A stretch of DNA of 64,000 nucleotides, from contig NZ_JAKLUA010000002.1 in the NCBI RefSeq assembly GCF_022012435.1, positions 434,001 through 498,000 of the forward strand. Direction: 5' to 3'. Position 1 is the stretch's first letter. The number at the start of each line of letters is the position of its first letter. The notes beneath the pieces were generated by a model. It searched no databases and had not been told where the DNA came from. It worked only from the letters and a program-made list of their open reading frames with translations. Source of the stretch: Bradyrhizobium zhengyangense. Its GTDB lineage: Bacteria; Pseudomonadota; Alphaproteobacteria; Rhizobiales; Xanthobacteraceae. This document shows positions 18,762 to 26,662 of this stretch, in pieces. Position numbers and translations under genes: made by a program.

Positions 18762-19841
18762 ATGTCCGCAAACAACGCCTTCCACATTGCCGTGCTCGCC
18801 GGTGACGGCATTGGCCCTGAAGTCATGGCGCCGGCGCTCGAAGTGCTGCGCAAGATCGAGACGAAATCGGACTTGCGCTTCCGCTTCACGGAGGCACCGG
18901 CCGGCGCCAACAATTATCTCGCAACCGGCAAGTCGATGCCTGACAGCACGATCAAGCTGTGCGAACAAGCGGACGCAATTCTGCTCGGCGCCTGCGGCCT
19001 GCCGTCGGTACGCTACCCCGATAACACCGAGATCGCGCCGCAGATCGAGTTGCGCTTCATCTTCGATCTCTATGCCGGCGTGCGCCCGGCTCGTCTCATT
19101 CCGGGCGTGCCGAGCCCGATCGTCGGCGCCGACAAGCGCGGCATCGATCTCGTCGTGATCCGCGAATCCACCGAAGGGCTGTTCGCCTCGATGGGCAAGG
19201 GCGTGGTCACACATGAAGACGCGCGCGAGACGCTGGTCATCACGCGCAAGACCTCGGAACGGCTGTTCGAGTTCTCTTTCCGCCTCGCCGAGCGCCGCAA
19301 GGCGCGCGGCAAGCCGGGGTCGCTGGCCTGCGTCGACAAGGCGAATGTGTTCAAGGCGTTCGCCTTTTTCCGCCGGATCTTTGACGAGACCGCCGAGCGG
19401 CATCCCGACGTGAAGACGGATCATCTCTATGTCGATGCCTGCTCGGCGATGCTGGTCAAGCGTCCCTGGGATTTCGACGTGATGGTAATGGAGAACATGT
19501 TCGGCGACATCGTCTCCGACATCACCGCGAGCCTGATCGGCGGTCTCGGCATGGCCCCTTCGGCCGACATCGGCGATAAATACGCCGTGTTCCAGCCATG
19601 CCACGGCACCGCGCCTGACATCATGGGGCAGGGCAAGGCCAATCCCACCGGCATGATCCTGTCGGCGGCGATGATGCTGGATTGGCTCGCGGACAAGCAC
19701 GGCGTCGAGAGCGCGGCGGAGGCCGGCGAAACAATCGAGCGCGCGGTGGACCAAGTCTATGCCGGCGGCCTCAAGCCGATGGAGTTTGGCGGCAGCAGCG
19801 GCACGGCTGACATCACGAAGGCGGTGCTGGCGGCGCTGTAG
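18762..19841 (+). CDS. isocitrate/isopropylmalate dehydrogenase family protein
   Basis: 359 residues. N-terminal IAVLAGDGIGPEV and the family signature NMFGDIVSDITASLIGGLGM with the metal-binding aspartates identify the beta-decarboxylating dehydrogenases (LeuB, tartrate dehydrogenase, homoisocitrate dehydrogenase). CHGTAPDIMGQGKANP near residue 283 is the cofactor region. The specificity segment (RESTEGLFAS) lacks an obvious LeuB pattern, so the substrate is open; a hydroxy-diacid is expected. No leu genes are nearby. Confidence 0.87.
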   Translation: MSANNAFHIAVLAGDGIGPEVMAPALEVLRKIETKSDLRFRFTEAPAGANNYLATGKSMPDSTIKLCEQADAILLGACGLPSVRYPDNTEIAPQIELRFIFDLYAGVRPARLIPGVPSPIVGADKRGIDLVVIRESTEGLFASMGKGVVTHEDARETLVITRKTSERLFEFSFRLAERRKARGKPGSLACVDKANVFKAFAFFRRIFDETAERHPDVKTDHLYVDACSAMLVKRPWDFDVMVMENMFGDIVSDITASLIGGLGMAPSADIGDKYAVFQPCHGTAPDIMGQGKANPTGMILSAAMMLDWLADKHGVESAAEAGETIERAVDQVYAGGLKPMEFGGSSGTADITKAVLAAL

Positions 19842-19860
19842 TCGAAACGCACCTATGAGA

Positions 19861-19880
19861 AAGGGGCCTTGCGGCCCCTT
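19861..19880. terminator. bidirectional stem-loop between convergent genes
   Basis: AAGGGGCC, loop TTGC, GGCCCCTT: a perfect 8-bp stem in the 45-base gap between two genes that face each other. On the minus strand it is followed by TTTC, on the plus strand by CATTGCTT. Confidence 0.6.
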
Positions 19881-19886
19881 CATTGC

Positions 19887-20165
19887 TTACCAGCGACGCC
19901 AATGGCGGTGGCCCCAGCCGGGGCCATAACCGTAGAAACGTCGCGGTCCGCCATAGTAGCCGTAGGCGCCGTAATAGTTCGGACGCCACCAGCAGCGGCC
20001 CCAGGCATTGCAGACCATCCGTACCTGATCGACATGCGCGGCCGGGCCGCCGGCGACCTGATCGGCCTGCGGAATGCCGTTCGGCATCGCCGCTAGCGCT
20101 TGTCCCGACGCCAGCGCAGCGCTGCCGAGCGCAGCCAGACCAAGAACAGCAAGTTTGAGTGTCAT
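19887..20165 (-). CDS. small secreted Gly/Tyr/Trp-rich protein, CRPN-motif type
   Basis: 92 residues. A signal peptide ends near residue 26 (GQALAA). A central VCNAWGRCWWRPN motif resembles the GCG_CRPN prefix-to-repeat domain of rhizobial small secreted proteins. The tail is rich in Gly, Tyr, Arg and Trp (YYGAYGYYGGPRRFYGYG). Ribosome site GGGAGATCGCG. Function unknown; perhaps an envelope or surface protein. Confidence 0.75.
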   Translation of the reverse strand: MTLKLAVLGLAALGSAALASGQALAAMPNGIPQADQVAGGPAAHVDQVRMVCNAWGRCWWRPNYYGAYGYYGGPRRFYGYGPGWGHRHWRRW

Positions 20166-20278
20166 CGCGATCTCCCTCGTTGGTGGCGGGAGAACCTGCG
20201 GCGGATCAATTGGTTGCTATCGCGATGCGGAGAGGCGAGGAATTTAATCTTCGTGAATGAAGGTTCAGCTTCAGGCCG

Positions 20279-21094
20279 TCACTTTCCCTGGAACTGCGGC
20301 TTGCGCTTCTCCATGAAGGCCTGCCGGCCCTCACGGAAATCGGCGCTGTCCATGCAAGCGGTGCCGATCGCCTTGATGGCGCCCAGGTCGCGCGCGCTTT
20401 CGTCTTTCAGCACTTCTGCGATGGTGATCTTGGCGGCCTTGATCGCGAGCGGTGCGTTCTGCGAGATCGTCAGCGCAATGGCCATGGTCTCGCCCCAGAG
20501 CTGGTCGTCCGGGATCACGCGTTCGACGAGGCCAATGCGCAGCGCCTCGGTGGAATCGATGCGCATGCCCGTATACATCAAGAGCCGCGCCCAGGACGGG
20601 CCGACCAGCGACACCAGATGCTTCAAGCCGTCATAGCCATAGGCGATGCCGAGCTTCGCCGCGGGAATGCCAAACTGGCTGTCATGCGCTGATATCCTGA
20701 TGTCGGCGAGCATCGCGACCTGCATGCCGCCGCCGAGACAGAAGCCCTGGATGCAGGCAATCGTCGGCTTGGGGTATTCGGCGAGCAGCGCGCGCTGGGC
20801 GGCACTGCGCTTGCCGTATTCTTCAGAGGCGGCTGCGTTGTGCCTGACCTTTTCGAACTGGCTGATGTCGGCGCCCGATACGAACGCCTTGCCGCCGGCG
20901 CCGCGCAGGATCACGACGCGCACGGCATCGTCATCGCGCAACGCCGTCAGCGCCTCGCCAAATCCCTCCCACATCTCCAGCGACATCGCGTTGCGCTTGT
21001 CTGGATTGTTGAAGGTGATGACGCCGACGCCGTCGGTGATCTGCATGAGGATCTTGCCGTCGGCGTACGGAGTATTTTGGGACAGATCAGGCAT
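20279..21094 (-). CDS. enoyl-CoA hydratase/isomerase family protein
   Basis: 271 residues from the chosen ATG. Crotonase features: GVITFNNPDKRNAMS, oxyanion-hole segments GAGGKAFVSGADISQF and QGFCLGGGMQVAM, and a C-terminal FMEKRKPQFQGK typical of the family. Hydrates or isomerises an acyl-CoA. An earlier in-frame start at 21154 would add 20 residues without family similarity. No fatty-acid operon partner adjoins, so the substrate is open. Confidence 0.88.
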   Translation of the reverse strand: MPDLSQNTPYADGKILMQITDGVGVITFNNPDKRNAMSLEMWEGFGEALTALRDDDAVRVVILRGAGGKAFVSGADISQFEKVRHNAAASEEYGKRSAAQRALLAEYPKPTIACIQGFCLGGGMQVAMLADIRISAHDSQFGIPAAKLGIAYGYDGLKHLVSLVGPSWARLLMYTGMRIDSTEALRIGLVERVIPDDQLWGETMAIALTISQNAPLAIKAAKITIAEVLKDESARDLGAIKAIGTACMDSADFREGRQAFMEKRKPQFQGK

Positions 21095-21203
21095 CGCGCG
21101 CTCGCTTGTCGTTTGGCGAGGCGCAATGTTCGACTTTGGCGAGGGACGGGTCAACCGCGGCAGGGCAGGGGGCTCCGCATCCGCCCGTGCCGCGATTGCA
21201 TGC

Positions 21204-22568
21204 CTACTGCGCCATATGCGCGGTCAGCGGATGGTTGCCGGCATTGCTGAAGAACGCCGCTTCTTCCGCGGTCGCCTCGAGCAACTGCTCGTCCTGGTTA
21301 TAGACGTCGTTGCGGAACTGGATGGTCTGGTCCTTGGTCATCCAGGCCGTGAGATAGATCCAGGCCACCGGCACCTTCTTGGCCATGGCGACCTCCTGGT
21401 GCTGGCCGGTGGCGATCTCCGCGTCGATCGCCGCGCGCGTCCATTTCGGCTGGTCCTTGAGCAGCCAGGCGGCGAGATCGCGCACATTGTCGACGCGGGA
21501 GCAGCCGTGGGAATCGAAACGGTAGTCGTCGCTGAACAGGCTGCGCTGGTTGGTGTCGTGCATGTAGACCGAATAGGAGTTCGGCATGTCGATCTTCACC
21601 GCGCCGAGCGCATTGAAGCTGCCGTTCTGCTGGCGCACGGTGAAGTTCGGCGTGTGCGTGCCCGACCAGTCGACCGAATGCGGATCGATCGGATTGTCGT
21701 GGCCATCGAGCACCTCCATGTGCATGCGCGACAGATAGGTCGGGTCCTTGCGCATATGGGCTGATATCTCGGTCTTGGCGATCGAGGACGGCACCGTCCA
21801 GGTCGGATTGAGCACAACGCCCGTGATCTGGGCCGTCAGCGTCGGCGAGGGTTTTTCGGTCTTGCCGACGATGACGCGGTAGCGCCGCACCACGACGTCG
21901 TTCTCGACCGCCTCGGCGAAGGCGGCGGGGATGTTGACCACGACATAGCGCTGGCCGAAGGAGAAATTCGTGTTCTCCAGCCGCTCGAGCGAGGCCTCGA
22001 GCTGGCGGATGCGCTTCTGCACGGACACGTTCATCGCCGCGAGCGTGCGCGGCGTCATGGTGCCGGTCGGCGCAAGACCGTGGCGGGCCTGGAAGCGTTT
22101 CACGCCGTCGGCGAGATCCTGGTCGAAGGCTCCGCTCGCCTTGTCGGCGGCGAGGTCGCCGGAGAGGATCAGTCGTTTGCGCAGGAGGTCGTCATTGGCG
22201 CCCTGGATGCCGAGCGCGAACTTGGCGTCCGCCGGGATCGTCGGCCAGCCGCCGCGCACCGCGAGATCGGAATAGCTCAGCGCGGCGTCCTTGATCCGCT
22301 GGGCGGTGCCCTCGTCATAGGTCGGCTCATGCGTCAGCGCGAGCGCCGCGGCGGAGCGGCTCTCGGCAGTGGACGCCGGGGCCGCGACGGCGGTTTTGGG
22401 CGCGGCGGCGTGAGCCGGGTTGGCGGTTGCCGGCACTGCACCGGACGGGGCGGCAGGTTTGGGGCCGGCCTGGCCCGTGGTCTCGGTCTGCGCGAACGCG
22501 GACGCGCTGGCGAGCAGGCCCGTCGCGAACAGATTCATGGCAATGATCACGGCATGGCGTTTCGACAT
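21204..22568 (-). CDS. L,D-transpeptidase, YkuD domain with peptidoglycan-binding domain
   Basis: About 454 residues. A signal peptide precedes SAFAQ. A Pro/Ala-rich linker follows, then a peptidoglycan-binding module (GVKRFQARHGLAPTGTMTPRTLAAMN), then a C-terminal YkuD domain with YMHDT and the catalytic SHGCSRV. It resembles the YcbB/LdtD class that makes 3-3 crosslinks in peptidoglycan in the periplasm. I chose the ATG just before the signal peptide; in-frame ATGs at 22586 and further up are possible. Confidence 0.9.
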   Translation of the reverse strand: MSKRHAVIIAMNLFATGLLASASAFAQTETTGQAGPKPAAPSGAVPATANPAHAAAPKTAVAAPASTAESRSAAALALTHEPTYDEGTAQRIKDAALSYSDLAVRGGWPTIPADAKFALGIQGANDDLLRKRLILSGDLAADKASGAFDQDLADGVKRFQARHGLAPTGTMTPRTLAAMNVSVQKRIRQLEASLERLENTNFSFGQRYVVVNIPAAFAEAVENDVVVRRYRVIVGKTEKPSPTLTAQITGVVLNPTWTVPSSIAKTEISAHMRKDPTYLSRMHMEVLDGHDNPIDPHSVDWSGTHTPNFTVRQQNGSFNALGAVKIDMPNSYSVYMHDTNQRSLFSDDYRFDSHGCSRVDNVRDLAAWLLKDQPKWTRAAIDAEIATGQHQEVAMAKKVPVAWIYLTAWMTKDQTIQFRNDVYNQDEQLLEATAEEAAFFSNAGNHPLTAHMAQ

Positions 22569-22810
22569 CTGTCTGGTATTCCCCATGAGGACGAGGCCCG
22601 CAACGGGCGCTCGCATCGGCGCGTCCCGGCAGCCCACGCGGCGTGTCACCGATTCGCTGAAATCGGCGGCACGCTAGGGCATCAGGGTTGCGGTCCCATT
22701 AAGCGCGGCACATCGAGCCCCAGCGCGTTCGGCGCGGAGGCTCTCGATTTGGTCGCAGCAGGCTCGGGACGGGTTCGCGATATCCGCGATCAATGGCCGC
22801 CAATTGCCAA

Positions 22811-22836
22811 CAAAAAAGGGGCGGCGAGGCCGCCCC
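22811..22836 (-). terminator. rho-independent terminator downstream of the LysR–XRE gene pair
   Basis: On the minus strand GGGGCGGC, loop CTC, GCCGCCCC, then TTTTTT: an 8-bp GC stem with six T. It lies 140 bases past the XRE gene stop. The rest of the 408-base gap (22569–22976) between that gene and the transpeptidase start shows no gene; it should hold the transpeptidase promoter. Confidence 0.85.
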
Positions 22837-22976
22837 GAAAAGCCGTGACCGCACAGATCACGCGCAGGCCAAATCTGATCCCGTCAGATTGGGTCCGTCA
22901 GTCCAGTCCAATCCGGCCACGCCCCCGTGACGTGGCGGATTGAACATCGGCCGTGAAGGCCGGACCGCAGGTCGGC

Positions 22977-23381
22977 TCAGCTCTCGTTCGCTGCGATCGA
23001 TTCCATCAGCGAGACGAGCTGCCGCTGCACCGTCTGATCCTTGATCTTGCTGTAGGCGCGCAGCAGGCGGAGGCTGAAAGCCGAGTCCAGGAACAGGAGG
23101 CTTTCGACTTCGCGGGCCTTGTTGTCGCCGTCATAGAAGAAGGTCACGGGCACGTCGAGGGCGGAGGCGATCTGCTGAAGCCGAGCCGCGCCGACGCGAT
23201 TGACGCCCTTCTCGTATTTCTGGACCTGCTGGAAGCTCACGCCGAGCTTTTCACCGAGCTCCGCCTGCGAGATCTTCATCTCGACGCGCCGCAAGCGGAT
23301 CCGCTTGCCAAGCTCGATGTCCGGCTTGCCGGCACTGCGCTGCTTCATTCTCTTCGCCGCTGCTTTCATCTTAGTTTTCAC
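22977..23381 (-). CDS. XRE-family helix-turn-helix transcriptional regulator
   Basis: 134 residues. The HTH_3 domain is at about 23–77 (LGKRIRLRRVEMKISQAELGEKLGVSFQQVQKYEKG). A short alpha-helical tail follows. The N-terminus is strongly basic. GTG start overlapping the stop of the LysR gene (GTGA); an ATG four codons later is possible. Translational coupling suggests the two regulators are produced together. Related rhizobial proteins are small DNA-binding regulators of unknown target. Confidence 0.88.
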   Translation of the reverse strand: MKTKMKAAAKRMKQRSAGKPDIELGKRIRLRRVEMKISQAELGEKLGVSFQQVQKYEKGVNRVGAARLQQIASALDVPVTFFYDGDNKAREVESLLFLDSAFSLRLLRAYSKIKDQTVQRQLVSLMESIAANES

Positions 23382-24427
23382 CTTTGTTCTTCGGTTGAAA
23401 ATCCCCCGAAGAGCTGGGTCAGGGGTTCGCCCATATACGAGTCCTTGAACTCATGCGGATGCACGAATTCTTCCTTAAACCACGGGAAGCGAGCCGGATT
23501 GAAAGCCTCGATCAGCCAGTCAATCATGTGCCGCACGCGGGGAATCCGGCCGCTACCGGGATGGTAGGACAACCAGATATCCAGCGGTCGGTTCAATTCG
23601 ACCTCCAGTGGAATCAACTTCCCGCCAAGCGCAATGGCATAACTCGGGAAGACGCCGATGCCGGCGCCATTCGCGACCGCCCAGTAGTTGGCGCTTGAGA
23701 CGTTGGTCTTCATGACCAGGAGGTCACGTTCCTGAACGCCCGGGAAGAAGCTCTCAAAGGTTTCCTTGGCGGCGAGCTGGTCGGCGAATTGCAGCACCAG
23801 GCGGTGCTTGATCAATTCGTGGGCCGAGCGCGGCGTGCCGTGTTTCTCAAGGTACTTTTCCGAAGCCCAGAACATCAGATGCATGCGGCCGAGCCGCACC
23901 ATCTTGACGTCGAGGGCCGAGGGCCGCGACAGGTGGATGGCGACGTCGGCCTCGTGGCGGGAGACGTCGGCCGACCGCATCGCGCAATGCAAATCGACCA
24001 GGACTTTCGGATAGGCCTGCTGGAATTCGACCAGCCGCGGAGCGAGCCAGAACGTCCCCAGTCCCTCGGTCACGGCGACGCGGACCTCGCCGGTGAGAGC
24101 GTTGGCAGTGGAATCGCTGGTGCGCAGCACGTCGAAGGCTGCCGCCTCCATGCGCTCGACGGCGGACACCACCATCGCGCCTTCATCGGTCAGATGCGTG
24201 CCGTGGACGTCGCGGGTGAACAGGGTCGTGCCGGTCTGGCGCTCGAAATCATCGATACGGCGGCGGACAGCGTTGATCGACAAGGACAAGCGTTCGGCCG
24301 CCGAGCGGAAACTTCCGCATCGAACGACTTCCAGAAAAATGCGGGCCGCGTCCCAATCGGAGAGGCCGCTGATATTTGCTTTTAGGCGTTCCTCCAGAGG
24401 AACGCCCCTTTCCGCCAAGGAGTGCAT
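23378..24427 (-). CDS. LysR-family transcriptional regulator
   Basis: 349 residues. The winged HTH is at about 25–85 (ARIFLEVVRCGSFRSAAERLSLSINAVRRRIDDFE). A substrate-binding domain covers the rest, starting GEVRVAVTEGLGTFWLAPRL. Ribosome site GAAGGGAC. The protein is longer than the usual 300 residues, with about 23 residues before the HTH and a C-terminal extension after 320. It leads the two-gene unit with the XRE gene. Confidence 0.9.
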   Translation of the reverse strand: MHSLAERGVPLEERLKANISGLSDWDAARIFLEVVRCGSFRSAAERLSLSINAVRRRIDDFERQTGTTLFTRDVHGTHLTDEGAMVVSAVERMEAAAFDVLRTSDSTANALTGEVRVAVTEGLGTFWLAPRLVEFQQAYPKVLVDLHCAMRSADVSRHEADVAIHLSRPSALDVKMVRLGRMHLMFWASEKYLEKHGTPRSAHELIKHRLVLQFADQLAAKETFESFFPGVQERDLLVMKTNVSSANYWAVANGAGIGVFPSYAIALGGKLIPLEVELNRPLDIWLSYHPGSGRIPRVRHMIDWLIEAFNPARFPWFKEEFVHPHEFKDSYMGEPLTQLFGGFSTEEQR

Positions 24428-24898
24428 ACAAGTCCCTTCGGACCGCTAAACTGGCAGAATCTAGCGCAAACCACAACCACGACGGGTTGGGGAACGGTGA
24501 GTTTTGAACGCCATACTTACCGCGCCCGATATGGTATTGGAGTGTTGCTAGCGTTGGGAATCGGGCAAATTATTGCTCGGAAGAGGGGTAGTTGTGCGTT
24601 CCGTTGCGAGCCTTGAAGTGGCTGCGGGATTGCCGGGTCCACATGGATCTCAGGACGGCGTGAGAGAAAACGCGCGTTCCCGGGGAGTGGATCGATCGTG
24701 TCTCACCAAACGTTTGATCTTTGACCGTTCCCGCTTGCATCGCGGAGCGATGCCGTCGGGAACCGCAGTTTCGACGCAGAAACACACTGAAATCGTATTC
24801 GAGGGCTCGGATTCCTCGTGCTATCCTCCGGTCTCCTTGGGGGCCGAGGGCATGGTTTCAAGCACGTCTCGCAGCCCGAAATAACGGAAAGCACGCCG
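24428..24898. other. 471-base intergenic region without a recognised gene
   Basis: It separates the divergent LysR and small-protein genes and should contain both promoters. Open frames here (for example 24573–24884) show no ribosome site or recognisable motif. I see no strong dyad. Confidence 0.5.
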
Positions 24899-25165
24899 GT
24901 GTCGCATATAGACGAACAATTGCAGTCGGTGCTCGAGACGCTCGAGGAGTGCCGCAAGGTCCTCAACGAGAGCAACAGCCGTGAGTCGGCCGAGTTGCTC
25001 TCGATCGTCATCCTCGACGTCAGGATGAAGCTTAAAGGAATTGACAGCGCCGACCTCAAGGCCCTGTGCGACGAAATGCTGCGGAGCGCTGCCAGCGAGC
25101 CGCTGCCCCCCTCCAAGCAGACGCAGGACCAGCCCCGGCGTCCGCTGCTCCGCGTGGTGAAGTAG
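24899..25165 (+). CDS. small hypothetical protein, predicted helical
   Basis: 88 residues from a GTG preceded by GGAAAG. The sequence looks alpha-helical and acidic at first (SHIDEQLQSVLETLEECRKV), with a basic proline-rich tail (PRRPLLRVVK). No signal peptide or membrane segment. I do not recognise the family. A longer in-frame start at 24818 has no ribosome site. Confidence 0.6.
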   Translation: MSHIDEQLQSVLETLEECRKVLNESNSRESAELLSIVILDVRMKLKGIDSADLKALCDEMLRSAASEPLPPSKQTQDQPRRPLLRVVK

Positions 25166-25206
25166 CCGCGCCGCCGAATCTCGCTTTTTGGCAAGATTTG
25201 TGCGCG

Positions 25207-25244
25207 TCCCGATGCCGCATCTGTGATCACAGACGGCATCGGGA
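25207..25244. repeat. long imperfect hairpin upstream of ccdA-like gene
   Basis: Outer arms TCCCGATGCCG / CGGCATCGGGA pair over 11 bp. Inside, CTGTGATCACAG is itself a 12-base palindrome, with a 3/1 internal bulge between. No T run follows, so it may be a weak terminator, an operator or a mobile palindrome. Confidence 0.55.
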
Positions 25245-25373
25245 GGAGCCCTGGTTTGATCGCGCCTCTGTTGCGCATTCCCCGGCATCGGCTACACCAG
25301 AGCCGGTGCGGTCCCAGCCCCGCGCGCATTCCCCGCGCGCTGCTCGGCGGCCGCAAATGGCTCCGACTGCATC

Positions 25374-26105
25374 ATGCAAAATGTTTCGATTCCCGCGGCG
25401 ATGATTGCCGGTCTCGTCAGCTTCCTCTCGCCCTGCGTCCTGCCTCTGGTCCCGCCCTATCTGATCTATCTCACCGGCGCCACGATCGAGCACGTCGAGA
25501 GCGGCGAGCCCGACACGGCCTCCAAGCGCGCGATCATGATGGCGGCGGTGCTGTTCGTGCTCGGCTTCTCCACGGTGTTCGTGGCGCTCGGCGCCAGCGC
25601 CTCGCTGATCGGCGGGTTGATCCGCGCCTGGTCGGCGGAATTGTCGATCCTTGCCGGCATCGTCATCATCGTGATGGGCCTGCACTTCCTCGGATTGACG
25701 CGCATCGGCATCTTGATGCGTGAAGGCCGGCTCCCGATCCCGAAGCCCGTCGGGCTCTGGGGCGCCTATATCATGGGGCTCGCCTTCGCGTTCGGCTGGA
25801 CGCCGTGCATCGGTCCGATCCTCGCCGCGATCCTCTCGATCGCGGCGGCCGAGACGACGGTGACGAAGGGCGCGGGGCTGCTCGCGGTCTATTCAGCGGG
25901 CCTCGGCATTCCCTTCCTGATCGCGGCGCTGATGATCGAGCAGTTCTCAAGACTGTTCGCACGGATGAAGGGGCACCTCGTCAATGTCGAGCGCGCCATG
26001 GGCGTGCTGATGGTCATCACCGGCATCGGCTTTCTCACCGGCGCCGTCTCCAATGTCAGCATCTGGCTGCTGGAGACGTTTCCGGTGCTGCAGACGATCG
26101 GGTAG
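25374..26105 (+). CDS. ccdA: cytochrome c biogenesis / thiol-disulfide transporter CcdA
   Basis: 243 residues with six predicted membrane helices. The two redox cysteines sit in SFLSPCVLPLVPPY (helix 1) and GWTPCIGPILAA (helix 4), the hallmark of CcdA/DsbD transmembrane domains. It carries electrons from cytoplasmic thioredoxin to periplasmic thiols, which supports haem c attachment. Proteins such as FixO and FixP need this, although the locus is distant from fix. Confidence 0.9.
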   Translation: MQNVSIPAAMIAGLVSFLSPCVLPLVPPYLIYLTGATIEHVESGEPDTASKRAIMMAAVLFVLGFSTVFVALGASASLIGGLIRAWSAELSILAGIVIIVMGLHFLGLTRIGILMREGRLPIPKPVGLWGAYIMGLAFAFGWTPCIGPILAAILSIAAAETTVTKGAGLLAVYSAGLGIPFLIAALMIEQFSRLFARMKGHLVNVERAMGVLMVITGIGFLTGAVSNVSIWLLETFPVLQTIG

Positions 26106-26109
26106 GGCT

Positions 26110-26571
26110 GTGCAAACCAGAAGGTTCAAGCGCGGCGTGTTCTGCTGTGCGACCGCGGCAGGCATTGTTGTCGGCGCGACCTGTTCGCCTGCGTCCGCAG
26201 ACGGGACCGTCTACTACACTGACAGTTGCGTGGAAAAGGAAAGCGGGGACGTTGGCGGCTATGTCGTCATCGTCTCGGATGGCAAGCCTTTCCCGGCGAT
26301 CAAGCTGAGTTGGTCTGAAGGCGCCCTGAAGCAACCGGTCGCGGCGAAGGTCACGAACCATGATCGAGCGTCCGGACAATTGTCTTTTTCGGCTTCGATT
26401 GAATGGGACGAAGGTAAGAGGCGCGATATTCAGTTCGACGGCAAAATGACAAATGATCGGATGACGGGCAGGTTTGCGGCGCCCTGGAACACTGCCCCGA
26501 CAGCCGTCGAACTCGAGGTTCGGTCGCGCAAGGCAGCGTTCGAACCTGCAATGACTTGCCGGCCAGGCTGA
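26110..26571 (+). CDS. small secreted protein of unknown function
   Basis: 153 residues from a GTG four bases after the ccdA-like stop. A signal peptide with hydrophobic core AAGIVVGATCSPASA is cut near residue 31. The mature part is probably a beta-sandwich (VGGYVVIVSDGKPFPAIKLSW). Two cysteines in the mature protein (DSCVEK and the C-terminal MTCRPG) could form a disulfide, which would suit the neighbour CcdA. No family recognised. Confidence 0.65.
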   Translation: MQTRRFKRGVFCCATAAGIVVGATCSPASADGTVYYTDSCVEKESGDVGGYVVIVSDGKPFPAIKLSWSEGALKQPVAAKVTNHDRASGQLSFSASIEWDEGKRRDIQFDGKMTNDRMTGRFAAPWNTAPTAVELEVRSRKAAFEPAMTCRPG

Positions 26572-26585
26572 GACAAGGCCCAGTT

Positions 26586-26662
26586 CTAATTCACCGCAAA
26601 CCGCGCCCGCGCCTCGCGGTCGATCTCGATACCGCGGCCGGGACCTTCGGGCACGCCAACGC
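26586..26662 (-). pseudogene. 3' remnant of an enolase-superfamily (mandelate racemase/sugar-acid dehydratase) gene
   Basis: On the minus strand the 25 codons before a TAG read VGVPEGPGRGIEIDREA and end ARFAVN. This matches the C-terminal tail of mandelate racemase/muconate-lactonising-type proteins (V-P-x-G-P-G-L-G-(I/V)-E-(I/V)-D). No catalytic part is present: the similarity begins right at the stop codon of the upstream sensor kinase gene. It is too short to work and is best read as the leftover of a deletion. Confidence 0.62.

Noticed and set aside
24573..24884. 103-codon open frame between the LysR gene and the small helical protein gene
   Set aside because: No ribosome site, no motif, mixed composition; more likely promoter DNA.
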